This document shows positions 31,171 to 39,779 of a stretch of DNA of 40,410 nucleotides, piece after piece. Position 1 is the stretch's first letter; every line of letters starts with the position of its first letter. The position numbers and the translations under genes were made by a program. Source of the DNA: Treponema sp. (GTDB lineage Bacteria; Spirochaetota; Spirochaetia; Treponematales; Treponemataceae); contig JAILHV010000157.1 in NCBI GenBank assembly GCA_024695625.1, positions 1 to 40,410 on the forward strand, given 5' to 3'. Below the pieces are notes generated by a model that saw only the letters and a program-made list of their open reading frames with translations, made no database searches and was not told the origin of the DNA.

Positions 31171-31527
31171 ATGAATTCAAAAAATTTTTACGATTCCATC
31201 GGTGGAAGTTACGAAGACGTTATCCAGAGACTGGGAAGCGACAGTCTTATAGAGAGGTTTGTAAAAATGTTCCCCTCTGACGAGTCATACGCAAACCTCT
31301 GCAAGGCCATGGACGAAAAAAATTGGAGCGAGGTGTTCGGTGCAAGCCATACGCTAAAGGGGATATGCGCAAACTTAAGCTTTAAGAATTTGTACGAAGC
31401 AGCCTCCACCCTAACGGAAGACGTTAGGAATGGAAGCCCCTCGGAAAAGGTCCACGACTACTTTGACAAGGTGTGCGCCGAATACAAAATCGTTATGGAT
31501 TCATTAAAATCCGAAGGCGTTGCATGA
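31171..31527 (+). CDS. Hpt (histidine phosphotransfer) domain protein
   Basis: 118 residues, a single Hpt domain. The phosphorylated histidine is His60 in FGASHTLKGICANL, the canonical HxLKG. The start has AAAAGGAGG seven bases upstream. The ATG of the following receiver-GGDEF-EAL gene overlaps its stop (ATGA). It would carry phosphate from the receiver of the nearby hybrid kinase to the receiver of the EAL protein. Confidence 0.93.
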   Translation: MNSKNFYDSIGGSYEDVIQRLGSDSLIERFVKMFPSDESYANLCKAMDEKNWSEVFGASHTLKGICANLSFKNLYEAASTLTEDVRNGSPSEKVHDYFDKVCAEYKIVMDSLKSEGVA

Positions 31528-33221
31528 GAGTAAAGGGCAGTCCGGAATTCTTCTTTGATTCCATAAAGTCAAAAGAGACCCTGCTCATTATAGACGACAG
31601 CGACATTGACCGCAGCATACTAACATCACTGCTCAAGGACAAATACAATATCCTCGAGGCATCCGACGGCAAAAGCGGACTGGAAAAGCTATATGCAAAC
31701 CTCTCAAGAATTTCCGTAGTCCTACTCGACCTATACATGCCGGCCATGAGCGGTTACGATGTTCTTCACGAGATGGAAAGCAACAGCAGCCTGAGTTCCA
31801 TTCCGGTAATGATGCTAACGTCCAGCTCCTCCGAAGAAGACCAGATAACGGCTTTCAGGAAGGGGGCATCCGACTTTGTGTCCAAGCCCTACAACCCGCT
31901 TATTATCATAAACAGACTGGAAGCCATCATCAGGCTCAGAAAATCCAGCGACATGCTAAGCCTTACATCAATGGACAAGCAGACAGGCGTCTATTCCGCC
32001 GAATTCTTCTTTGCATACGCTGAACAGATTGTGCGCTCCAACCAGGACCTTGCCTTTGACCTTATAGCCACCAACATAGAGTCATTCAACACCATAAAGT
32101 CGCGCCACGGACGGAAACTCGCAAACAGCCTCCTGCGCACGATTGCAATGCTTTTGCAGGATGAACTTAAGGAAAAGGAGATAATCGGAAGGATTATGGG
32201 CGACCGCTTTGCCCTCCTCGTAAGGCACAGAAGCCAAAGGGAATACGAAGAGCTTGCCGACACGCTTTTTCAGGAACTCAAGGAAGGCCCGGTATACCCG
32301 CTCATAGTCAAGTTCGGCATATATGAGCAGGCGGAAAAAAGCGAAAGCGTTTCCTCCATGTACGACAAGGCAGACTTTGCGCTCAACACGATTCAGGGCA
32401 AGTACAAGGCAATCATCCGCTTTTACGACGAAAAGCTGCGGAAGAAACTGGAAGATGAGCAGAACATCATAGACAACATGGAAACCGCCATTGCCAACAG
32501 GGAATTTGAAGTCTACTTCCAGCCCAAGCACGGAAAGGACAGCGGCAAGACAGAAGGTGCAGAAGCCCTCGTCCGCTGGAACAGCCCCAAGTTTGGCTTT
32601 ATGAACCCGGGTGCCTTTATCCCGGTCTTTGAAAACAACGGCTTCATCTCAAAGCTGGACTATTATGTGTGGGAAAGCGTCTGCAGGACAATAGGCGAAT
32701 GCCTTAAAAAGAAAACCCCCGTCGTCCCCATTTCCATCAACATCTCGCGGGGCGACTTTGACATAAAGGACCTGGACCTTGTAATAGAACAGCTTGCAGA
32801 CGAATATTCCGTACCACACGACCTGCTTCACCTGGAGCTTACAGAATCGGCCTACCACGACAACCCGGAGCAAATCACGGCGATTATAGAAAAGCTCCAT
32901 GCGGCAGGCTTCATAATTGAACTGGACGACTTTGGCACAGGATATTCTTCCCTTAGCGTGCTGAACAAAATGTCCTTTGACATCCTAAAGCTTGACATGA
33001 GCCTGGTAAACGGCATTCACGACCGCAAAGGCCACCGCATACTCTACAGCATCCAGGAGATGGCGCGTCTACTGGACATGAAGACAGTTGCGGAGGGGTG
33101 TGAGGATCAGGAAACTGCGGAAGAGCTAAGAAGGCTGGGCTGCAACTACATACAGGGTTATTACTACTCAAAGCCCCTGCCCTTCAATGAATTCATCTCC
33201 TACATGCAAAAGAACGGCTGA
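31524..33221 (+). CDS. Receiver-GGDEF(degenerate)-EAL cyclic-di-GMP phosphodiesterase
   Basis: 565 residues from the ATG overlapping the Hpt stop; a longer frame starts inside the Hpt gene and is rejected. The receiver domain spans residues 18-135 (phospho-acceptor Asp69 in LLDLYMP, Lys121). The GGDEF domain (about 148-302) has a degenerate signature, MGDRF at 225-229, so it should lack cyclase activity and may bind GTP or be structural. The EAL domain (about 310-560) keeps the catalytic residues: AEALVRW (Glu347), ELTES, DDFGTGYSS, KLD and VAEGCE. Expected reaction: c-di-GMP to pGpG, controlled by phosphorylation. It ends 22 bases from the convergent hybrid kinase gene. Confidence 0.93.
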   Translation: MRVKGSPEFFFDSIKSKETLLIIDDSDIDRSILTSLLKDKYNILEASDGKSGLEKLYANLSRISVVLLDLYMPAMSGYDVLHEMESNSSLSSIPVMMLTSSSSEEDQITAFRKGASDFVSKPYNPLIIINRLEAIIRLRKSSDMLSLTSMDKQTGVYSAEFFFAYAEQIVRSNQDLAFDLIATNIESFNTIKSRHGRKLANSLLRTIAMLLQDELKEKEIIGRIMGDRFALLVRHRSQREYEELADTLFQELKEGPVYPLIVKFGIYEQAEKSESVSSMYDKADFALNTIQGKYKAIIRFYDEKLRKKLEDEQNIIDNMETAIANREFEVYFQPKHGKDSGKTEGAEALVRWNSPKFGFMNPGAFIPVFENNGFISKLDYYVWESVCRTIGECLKKKTPVVPISINISRGDFDIKDLDLVIEQLADEYSVPHDLLHLELTESAYHDNPEQITAIIEKLHAAGFIIELDDFGTGYSSLSVLNKMSFDILKLDMSLVNGIHDRKGHRILYSIQEMARLLDMKTVAEGCEDQETAEELRRLGCNYIQGYYYSKPLPFNEFISYMQKNG

Positions 33222-33243
33222 ACACAGCTTTTGACAACAGCCC

Positions 33244-35994
33244 TTACCGGTTTCCAATATATTCGGCAAGGGAATCGTAAAGCTTCTGGGGGTTTATGGG
33301 CTTGGGCAAATTCTCGGTAAGCCCCGTCTTTCCGGTTGACATCCTCTCCTGAACAAAGGCATCGGCAGAAAGTGCGATTATAGGAACGGAAGATGCATCA
33401 TCCCTTGCAAGAGCACGTATCTGGCTGGTAGCCTCCCATCCGTCCATAATCGGCATGCGTATGTCCATGAGGATTGCAGAGTAGTAGCCGTCCGTACTTT
33501 CCGCAAAGAGTTCCACACCTTCCCTACCGTTTCTTGCAATGTCGGCAGTCATTCCGCCCCTGCGTATGAGTTCCGCCGTAATTTCCGCATTAATTGTGTC
33601 GTCCTCGCAAACAAGAATGTGCCGCCCTTCAAGGGAGAAGTTGTTCTTACCTTCGTCACTTTTTCCAGCCCCGTCATTATCTTGGATTTCAACAAGGGGA
33701 AGCACCAGCGTTATAAAAAATGAAGTCCCCTTGCCCTGCTCGCTTTCCACACGGATAAAGCCACCCATCAGGGTAACAATCTGCTTTACGATTGCAAGCC
33801 CCAGCCCGGTTCCCATGGAAGCCGCCGTGTTGCGCTCCTGGGTAAAAGGCTCAAACATGTGCTGCTGGAAGGACTTGCTCATGCCAATGCCGGAATCCTC
33901 AACCACAATGTCGGATACAAAGGCATCGTCCGCCTGGGTGTAGTTCTTGCAGAAAACCCGGATCTTTCCGCCCCTGTCCGTATACTTGATTGAATTGGAC
34001 ACCAGGTTGGAAAAAAGCTGCATAAAGCGCATCTTGTCCGTGAAAATCCTCTTTTCAAGCTTGGGGAATTCCGTGGTAAACGAAATGTCCTTGTTCTGGC
34101 AAAGGGGGTCAAAGAGAACGTGCAGCTCATCCGCAAATTCCTCGAATGAATATGCCGCCGGATTAAGAGAAATCTTCTTGCTGCCCAGCTTGTTTATGTC
34201 AAGTATGTCATTCAGTATGGAAAGAAGGTAGTTTCCGCTAAGCTCTATCTTGCCAAGGTAGCAGTCCGTCTTTTCCGGGTTGTCCTCCTTCTTGGAAAGG
34301 TAGACCATGCCAAGTATTCCGTTAAGCGGGGTGCGTATGTCGTGGCTCATCTTGCTCACAAAGTCAATCTTTTCGTTGTTGGCCTTTATAAGCTCAAAAT
34401 TCTTACGCCTTACCAGCACGATGTATATGGCCGCCGCAGGAATTCCAAGGACTATCAGCATTATCAGTGTGATAAAGACAATGAGCAGCATGGGGTTCTT
34501 GTAGAAGAAGGAAACAAGGTCCGTCTCCGACTCCTGGCTAAGCTTCTGGCGGAAAATGCTTGTTATGTAGTTCTGCCCCAGGGCCCTGATTCCCTTTGAC
34601 ATTATGGGCAAAAGCCTTGAATCTGCACGGCTGCTAATACCAGCGCAAATGGTGTACTGGTACTCGGGAATGACCGTATACTGCATGTCTATGTAGCGCA
34701 CGTTTGCCTGGTAGGCTGCCGCCTGGTAACTGTTGAGCAGGGTGTAGTCCGCCTCACCGGAAAGCACAGCCTCCATGCATTCCGTGGCGGAAGAACAGCC
34801 CTTGTAGGTTACGTTCTTACCGTAAATCTTCTTTTCTATCTCGGAAATGTAGGTTGAAGCAAGCTCCGCAACAACAGGCGGATTCCTCGGCACCCTGTTC
34901 TTTGCCCTAATCTGCAGCAGGGAAATGTCAGTAAGGCCACTGGTAAGGTTCATCTTGTACTTGGAAGCGTATGAAAAATCAAGCGGTGTCTCGCAAAGCA
35001 CCGGAGACTCCCCGTAAACCATGCCGGAAAGGGCAGAAGTATAGGACTTGTAGGGAACATATTCAAATTTAAGCCCCGTAACCTTGCTAAGGGCTTCGTA
35101 AACGTCGGCAAGGGGGCCAGAATATTTTCCGTCCTTAAAATAGCTTATCGGGTACCATGTAACAGTGCAGGCAACCCGGATGGGGGATGCGTTCCTTATG
35201 TATTCCCTTTCACTTTCAGTCGGCCTAAATTCACGGTAGGTGTCCGCCGGATAATAGCGGTGCTTCATGTCCGAAAGAAAATCCGGCATGTCACGGTTTA
35301 TAGAAGTTATGGCCTTGTCTATCTCAGAAACAATCTGCTGGCAGTCAGGGGAAAGCGCAGAAACCGCAATGTGCATGTCCCGGTACTGGCAGTCTGCAAT
35401 CTTGTAAAAACCGGACTTTCGTATGTCGTTAACATACATGGCATTTATCAGCCCCCAGTCCAGGGCAGACTCACAGCTTTCAAGCCTTTCATAGGAAACA
35501 ATTTCCGGCACGAACCCGTGAGAATCCGCATATTCCCGCAATTCACGCTCTACAAAAGGCCTTTCCTTCTCCTCCGCAAAAATGCCAATCTTAATGCGGT
35601 TAAAGCTTTCAAAATCCTCGTAGGCATAGGAACTCTTCTGCATGTTTGCAACTAGAATCATCCTGGAAGAAAGGACAGGACGCTTGGTATAGACAAAACC
35701 GTCATCGGCAGCCGCATCGCTTTGAACCGAACAAATCAAGTCCGCCTGCCCTTCGCTGACAAGCTGCCTGGCCCGCTGGTAATTTTCCGTGCGGATAAAA
35801 CTGAATTTCCAGCGCGTATATTGCTTTATCACAAGAAAAATTTCATAGCCATAGCCGGAATACAGCCCTGTCGTCGAGTCGTACTCCTGAAAACCCTCTT
35901 CCGGATAATAAGCAACCCTCACGGTCAGTGTTTTTGCGGATATTTGACAAATAAAAAGAATCAAAAATTGCAAAAGCAGTAAGGCTTTCTTCAT
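33244..35994 (-). CDS. Hybrid sensor histidine kinase with two periplasmic SBP_bac_3 domains
   Basis: 916 residues. A signal peptide (1-20) precedes two bacterial extracellular solute-binding type 3 domains (about 24-250 and 270-490), as in BvgS/EvgS. One membrane helix lies at 502-527. HisKA has His551 in KMSHDIRTPLNGI. The HATPase domain spans about 650-768 (N-box NLVSNSIKYT, G1 DSGIGMS, G2 GTGLGLAIV). A receiver domain spans about 792-912 (acidic pair CEDD, Asp844 in LMDIRMPIMDGWEA, Lys898). There is no internal Hpt, and the separate Hpt gene nearby would fill that step. The sensed ligand is probably a small polar compound such as an amino acid. Confidence 0.94.
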   Translation of the reverse strand: MKKALLLLQFLILFICQISAKTLTVRVAYYPEEGFQEYDSTTGLYSGYGYEIFLVIKQYTRWKFSFIRTENYQRARQLVSEGQADLICSVQSDAAADDGFVYTKRPVLSSRMILVANMQKSSYAYEDFESFNRIKIGIFAEEKERPFVERELREYADSHGFVPEIVSYERLESCESALDWGLINAMYVNDIRKSGFYKIADCQYRDMHIAVSALSPDCQQIVSEIDKAITSINRDMPDFLSDMKHRYYPADTYREFRPTESEREYIRNASPIRVACTVTWYPISYFKDGKYSGPLADVYEALSKVTGLKFEYVPYKSYTSALSGMVYGESPVLCETPLDFSYASKYKMNLTSGLTDISLLQIRAKNRVPRNPPVVAELASTYISEIEKKIYGKNVTYKGCSSATECMEAVLSGEADYTLLNSYQAAAYQANVRYIDMQYTVIPEYQYTICAGISSRADSRLLPIMSKGIRALGQNYITSIFRQKLSQESETDLVSFFYKNPMLLIVFITLIMLIVLGIPAAAIYIVLVRRKNFELIKANNEKIDFVSKMSHDIRTPLNGILGMVYLSKKEDNPEKTDCYLGKIELSGNYLLSILNDILDINKLGSKKISLNPAAYSFEEFADELHVLFDPLCQNKDISFTTEFPKLEKRIFTDKMRFMQLFSNLVSNSIKYTDRGGKIRVFCKNYTQADDAFVSDIVVEDSGIGMSKSFQQHMFEPFTQERNTAASMGTGLGLAIVKQIVTLMGGFIRVESEQGKGTSFFITLVLPLVEIQDNDGAGKSDEGKNNFSLEGRHILVCEDDTINAEITAELIRRGGMTADIARNGREGVELFAESTDGYYSAILMDIRMPIMDGWEATSQIRALARDDASSVPIIALSADAFVQERMSTGKTGLTENLPKPINPQKLYDSLAEYIGNR

Positions 35995-36077
35995 ATCTTA
36001 TTCTTATAATACAACCAGTATTAAAAAAAAACAAGATTAAAATTACTTTAAAAACTTTGGAGAAAATTGGGATTTTT

Positions 36078-36341
36078 TTGAATTTGGACAGCACTTTTCC
36101 TTCCGCCATCCATTCCTTGACTAAGTCGAGATCTTACCATTTTTTACTGCGCTTAACAGGAAGCGCCATGGACGGAACTCATATCTTTGCAGAAAGACAG
36201 GCGTGTTTTCGCAAGAAACACGATAGTAAAAAATGGCAAGGAGGCCATTTTTTACGGGCTTTCCGTACTTCGCGGACTAGCCGCCGCTCATCCCGCTTGC
36301 GCGGGACTAAAGGTACTCCAATCCCGAGTAGTATGCATTAA
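36078..36341 (+). repeat. Composite family C repeat with ANGGAN hairpin
   Basis: It opens with TTTGGACAGCACTTTTCC and CCGCCATCCATTCCTTG. M1 is CC-ATGGAC-GG (36166-36175, weak). M2 is CGTGTTT...AAACACG (36202-36222) with a GCAA-type loop. M3 is a perfect 12-bp stem 36226-36237/36244-36255 closing on AAGGAG, the same 30 bases as at 1868-1897. The arm occurs a third time at 36136-36147 (11 of 12). It ends in GGGCTTTCCGTAC...CTCCAATCCCG. No gene lies in 35995-36345. Confidence 0.8.
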
Positions 36342-36345
36342 AGCC

Positions 36346-36768
36346 CTATTCCTGCTTTAAATATTTTTCGGGAACCTTGGCAAGATCATTTTCAACCATC
36401 TTAAGGTATTCCCCCGGATATGAACCAGGCAAGCTTGAATCGTACAAATTCTTTATTTCCTTAAGCACAGGAAGAGCCTTGTCCCACTTCTTTGCCTTTA
36501 CGTAAATATGGGCAATCTCGTACTTTCCTTCTATATAAGTGACCGTATTCATGCCGTAGCGGGCAATAAGCGTGTCGTAATAATACAAAGCCTGCTTTTC
36601 CCTGCCTGCGTTATAGGCATTTTGCGCCTTCTGAATTATCTCGCGCGCAGTCAAATTAGCCGGAACCTCAGGATTAGAAGTCTGGCAAGCAGTAAACAAA
36701 GCCCCCGTAAGAGCAACCGCAAGCACCGCGGAAAAAAACACCGTCTTTTTAATAACTAACTGTTTCAT
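36346..36768 (-). CDS. TPR-like lipoprotein
   Basis: 140 residues. The signal peptide has lipobox LFTAC (Cys28). The mature part carries two to three TPR-like helical pairs: AREIIQKAQNAYNAGREKQALYYYDTLIARYG, YIEGKYEIAHIYVKAKKWDKALPVLKEI and EYLKMVENDLAKVPEKYLKQE. This resembles short spirochaetal TPR lipoproteins involved in protein-protein contacts in the periplasm. TATAGT, GGAGGA and the ATG are directly adjacent on the minus strand, so the Shine-Dalgarno would be at or before the expected transcription start. Confidence 0.8.
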   Translation of the reverse strand: MKQLVIKKTVFFSAVLAVALTGALFTACQTSNPEVPANLTAREIIQKAQNAYNAGREKQALYYYDTLIARYGMNTVTYIEGKYEIAHIYVKAKKWDKALPVLKEIKNLYDSSLPGSYPGEYLKMVENDLAKVPEKYLKQE

Positions 36769-36780
36769 TCCTCCACTATA
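36769..36780 (-). promoter_or_regulatory. -10 TATAGT immediately followed by GGAGGA and ATG
   Basis: TATAGT (36780-36775) and GGAGGA (36774-36769) precede the ATG at 36768. If TATAGT is the true -10, the mRNA would be leaderless and the apparent ribosome-binding site would not be transcribed. Confidence 0.45.
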
Positions 36781-36865
36781 TCATTTTTCCACACTTTAGG
36801 GAACACAAAAAAAACACCTGCATAAGCCAAGTGCCGATCTTCAATAATTATTATGCAAAAAAGGC

Positions 36866-36995
36866 AGGAAGTCAGTTTTGTGTGCAGCGGAAGGCACACA
36901 ACGGTAGCAAGTGCGTAGCGTTGTGGGCTGAAAATCCGCATTGGAGCGGAACGGTCACCGAGCCCAGTCGAAGTGCCGTAGCTACCCCCCAAAAG
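36866..36995 (+). repeat. Family F hairpin, copy 2, with short dispersed repeats
   Basis: CACAACG (36897-36903) and CGTTGTG (36919-36925) close on GTAGCAAGTGCGTAG, the same loop as at 6026-6038 with different arms. GGAAGTCAGTTTTG (36867) resembles the family B outer arm. GGTCACCGAGCCCAGTCGAA follows. Confidence 0.6.
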
Positions 36996-37015
36996 CATTT
37001 GTCAAAATAAAAATC

Positions 37016-37105
37016 CGGGTTCTTAGGGCGGAAGCCCTAAGCCGTGCCGGGAAAGGGAGGGGTTTAAGGGGACAAGGGGCCGCCCTTGAAAATAAACTTC
37101 ATTCT
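37016..37105 (+). repeat. Repeat family E, copy 2
   Basis: CTTAGGGCGGAAGCCCTAAG then CCGTGCCGGGAAAGGGAGG and GGTTTAAGGGG. Compared with the copies at 2139 and 40333, the hairpin arms changed from GGGG/CCCC to GGGC/GCCC on both sides. Confidence 0.75.
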
Positions 37106-37150
37106 TGCACAAAACCCGCATAGAAACTATAATTAGGCAAAGAGGTTTTT

Positions 37151-38251
37151 ATGGAAAAGATTAAAGTTGGAATTATCGGCTCAACGGGATATGCAGGCGT
37201 GGAACTCTTCAGAATCTTGCTCCGCCACCCGGGAGTAGAAAAGATATTCTGCTCAAGCGTAAGCTTCGAAGGTCAGCAGATAGACGGCGTTTACCAGAAC
37301 CTTATAGGCCAGATGGACGGCAAGTGCGACGGAAAGCTCTTAACAGCAGACGAAGTAAAAGAAAAAAGCGACATAATCTTTACCGCACTCCCCCACGGCA
37401 TTGCAGAAGAATATGCAGACTACTGCCTTTCACACGGCAAAAAGCTCATAGACCTTAGCGCAGACTTCCGCTACGGCATGGACGAAGAAACCTTCAAGAC
37501 ATGGTACAAAAAGGAATACCGCTTCCCCAAAACCCACGAAGTAAGCGTCTACGGCTCACCGGAAATGAACCGCGAGCAAATCAAGAAAGCCTCCATAATC
37601 GGAAACCCCGGCTGCTACGTTACAAGCGCAACCCTGGGACTGCTTCCAATGCTAAAGGCAGGCCTTGTCAACACAGACTGCATCATCGTTGACTCAAAAA
37701 GCGGCGTTACAGGAAGCGGCCGCAACCCCTCAATGGCAAACCAGTTCTGCGAATGTGGCGAAAGCTTTAGCGCCTACAAAATTGGAGCCCACCGCCACCA
37801 GAGCGAAATTGAGCGCAACATGACAACCCTTGCCGGCAAAAAGACAAACGTCATCTTTACCCCCCACCTTCTGCCCCAGAACCGCGGAATCCTAAGCACA
37901 ATCTATGCCCCGCTCACAGACGAGGCCTCCACTTCCCTAAAGCAAAAGGCAGACAAAGAATTTGAAGGCGACATGGCAAGCGCAATCCGTGCAATCTACA
38001 CAGAAGCCTACAAAAACGAACCATTCGTCCGCGTACTCCCAGCCGGAGTCACCCCAACAACCAGAACAATCCGCTACTCAAACTACTGCGACATGCAGGT
38101 TTACGTAGTCAACGGCGGCAAAATGCTGGAAGTGGTAAGCGTCCTTGACAACATGGTAAAAGGCGCATCCGGCCAGGCCGTCCAAAACATGAACCTAATG
38201 TTCGGCTACCCAGAAACCTGCGCCATAGACTTCATCCCCCCCGCCTTCTAA
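37151..38251 (+). CDS. argC: N-acetyl-gamma-glutamyl-phosphate reductase
   Basis: 366 residues. It reduces N-acetylglutamyl phosphate to the semialdehyde with NADPH in arginine synthesis. The Rossmann motif GIIGSTGYAGVELFRIL starts at residue 7. The catalytic cysteine is Cys155 in IGNPGCYVTSATLGLLP. Other blocks are DLSADFR, VDSKSGVTGSGR, IGAHRHQSEIER and FTPHLLPQNRGILSTIY. A TATAAT-like -10 and AGAGG precede the ATG. No other arginine gene is adjacent. Confidence 0.96.
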   Translation: MEKIKVGIIGSTGYAGVELFRILLRHPGVEKIFCSSVSFEGQQIDGVYQNLIGQMDGKCDGKLLTADEVKEKSDIIFTALPHGIAEEYADYCLSHGKKLIDLSADFRYGMDEETFKTWYKKEYRFPKTHEVSVYGSPEMNREQIKKASIIGNPGCYVTSATLGLLPMLKAGLVNTDCIIVDSKSGVTGSGRNPSMANQFCECGESFSAYKIGAHRHQSEIERNMTTLAGKKTNVIFTPHLLPQNRGILSTIYAPLTDEASTSLKQKADKEFEGDMASAIRAIYTEAYKNEPFVRVLPAGVTPTTRTIRYSNYCDMQVYVVNGGKMLEVVSVLDNMVKGASGQAVQNMNLMFGYPETCAIDFIPPAF

Positions 38252-38428
38252 TCTGGCGCTACCCCTATATAAAAACTGTGTCCAGCACATCCAGTCTGGG
38301 CACAGCCACCTTCCCCCTTCTTCCCCCAAAAGTAACAGAAAATCATCCCTTACAATATTAGGGCAAACTTTGAGTTTTATATTTGCAGCAGAAAAATTGG
38401 ACCTATTATTTTTCTATATAAAGCAACC

Positions 38429-38586
38429 GGAAATCAGTTTTGGGCGTAACGGACAGGAAAATCTTTGGAGGTGGGACGTAGGAAAAAAGCAAGGAGGGAC
38501 CCTTTAGGGAGGATTCCTTGATTTTTTCCGTCACTGGGACCCGCCTCCAAAGATTTTTCTGGTAGTGGAGCCCAAAACTGATTTCC
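38429..38586. repeat. Family B long-hairpin element, copy 2
   Basis: Outer arms of 17 bp pair perfectly (38429-38445 with 38570-38586). A second pair, AGGAAAATCTTTGGAGG with CCTCCAAAGATTTTTCT, is nearly perfect. The junctions GTGGGACGTAGG and CCGTCACTGGGACCCGC match copy 1 at 19960. The element lies between argC and gpsA; no gene is supported in 38252-38666. Confidence 0.8.
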
Positions 38587-38599
38587 ATGTTGCCCAATA

Positions 38600-38636
38600 T
38601 TGACACCTTTATTTTTATCAATGCATATGCTATAAT
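38600..38636 (+). promoter_or_regulatory. gpsA promoter (extended -10 TGC-TATAAT)
   Basis: TGC-TATAAT with the hexamer at 38631-38636, about 30 nt upstream of the ATG. AAGAAGG lies near 38656. A TTGACA at 38600-38605 is 25 bp away, too far for a standard -35, so the extended -10 probably carries the promoter. Confidence 0.5.
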
Positions 38637-38666
38637 ATTCCAGATTTTCTTTTTAAGAAGGTTTTT

Positions 38667-39722
38667 ATGGACGTCAAAACTGTTGGAGTTATAGGTGCCG
38701 GCGCATGGGGCACAGCATTGGCTTGTTCCTTGGCACGCGGTGGACATAGCGTAGAAGTATGGGCAATGGAAGAAGACGTAGTTTCTTCTATTAATAATGA
38801 ACACGAAAACAAACGCTACCTGCCGGGATACGCACTAGAGCCATCCTTAAAGGCCTCGTCCGACATCCGCAAAGTCGCAGACAACAAAGACTTCATCATA
38901 ATGGGTAGCCCATCCCTCTACCTTGCCCCCACAATCGCAAAATTTTCAGACTTGCCAAGCATAAAAAGCGGCAAAAGCATAATCTGCGCCCTAACAAAAG
39001 GCTTCGTCCCGTCCCAGAGCGGCCCAAAATTCGTTCTGGAAACAATGGAAGAAGCCTTGCCGGACTGCTACAAAGACGCCACAGTCTACATAGCAGGCCC
39101 CTCCCACGCAGAAGAAGTAGCCATGGGAAAAATCACAGGCCTTATCACAGCCAGTAACCACCACCGCAACGCAATCCGCGTAAGAGACCTTTTGCGCGCA
39201 AGCAAGGGACTCTTGGCCTACGCATCATTCGACACAATCGGCGTACAAGTCTGTGCAGCCGTAAAAAACGTAGTCGCCGTAGTCTACGGAAGCCTGGATG
39301 CCCTTTCCCAGACAAGCTCCATCTTTGGAGACAACACAGAAAGCCTGCTCATGGCCGCCGGCCTCAACGAAATCCAAAAAATCGGAGTGGCACTCGGCGC
39401 AACACACCCGCAAACCTTCACCTCAATAAGCGGAGTCGGAGACTTGGACGTAACCTGCAAATCAAAATACGGCCGCAACAGAAAGTTCGGACAAGACATA
39501 ATCCAGACAGACATGCTTAACCGCTTTACAGACCTGGACGACCTCATTGCAAACGTAAAAAAAGTCGGCTACCTGCCAGAAGGAGCAATCGCCTGCAAAT
39601 ACGTCCACCAAATAGCAGAGCAGCACAACCTAAAGCTGCCCATCTGCGATGCCCTCTTCCGCGTACTAAACAAAGAAGCAACCGCCCAGGAATGCCTGGA
39701 AGAACTGGTAGGCCTCCGCTAG
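38667..39722 (+). CDS. gpsA: Glycerol-3-phosphate dehydrogenase (NAD(P)+)
   Basis: 351 residues. It converts dihydroxyacetone phosphate to sn-glycerol 3-phosphate for phospholipid synthesis. The Rossmann motif VGVIGAGAWGTALACSLA is at residue 6. The active-site lysine block is CAAVKNVVAVVYG. Substrate-binding NNEHENKRYLPGY and FTSISGVGDLDVTCKSKYGRNRKFG complete the signature. AGPSHAEEVA replaces the more common SGPSFA. It is transcribed alone and followed by a large composite repeat. Confidence 0.97.
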   Translation: MDVKTVGVIGAGAWGTALACSLARGGHSVEVWAMEEDVVSSINNEHENKRYLPGYALEPSLKASSDIRKVADNKDFIIMGSPSLYLAPTIAKFSDLPSIKSGKSIICALTKGFVPSQSGPKFVLETMEEALPDCYKDATVYIAGPSHAEEVAMGKITGLITASNHHRNAIRVRDLLRASKGLLAYASFDTIGVQVCAAVKNVVAVVYGSLDALSQTSSIFGDNTESLLMAAGLNEIQKIGVALGATHPQTFTSISGVGDLDVTCKSKYGRNRKFGQDIIQTDMLNRFTDLDDLIANVKKVGYLPEGAIACKYVHQIAEQHNLKLPICDALFRVLNKEATAQECLEELVGLR

Positions 39723-39779
39723 TTTCTTAAAAATTCTCCGGAGCACACTGAATCTGTAAACTGTGTCTGCCGCTACCCG

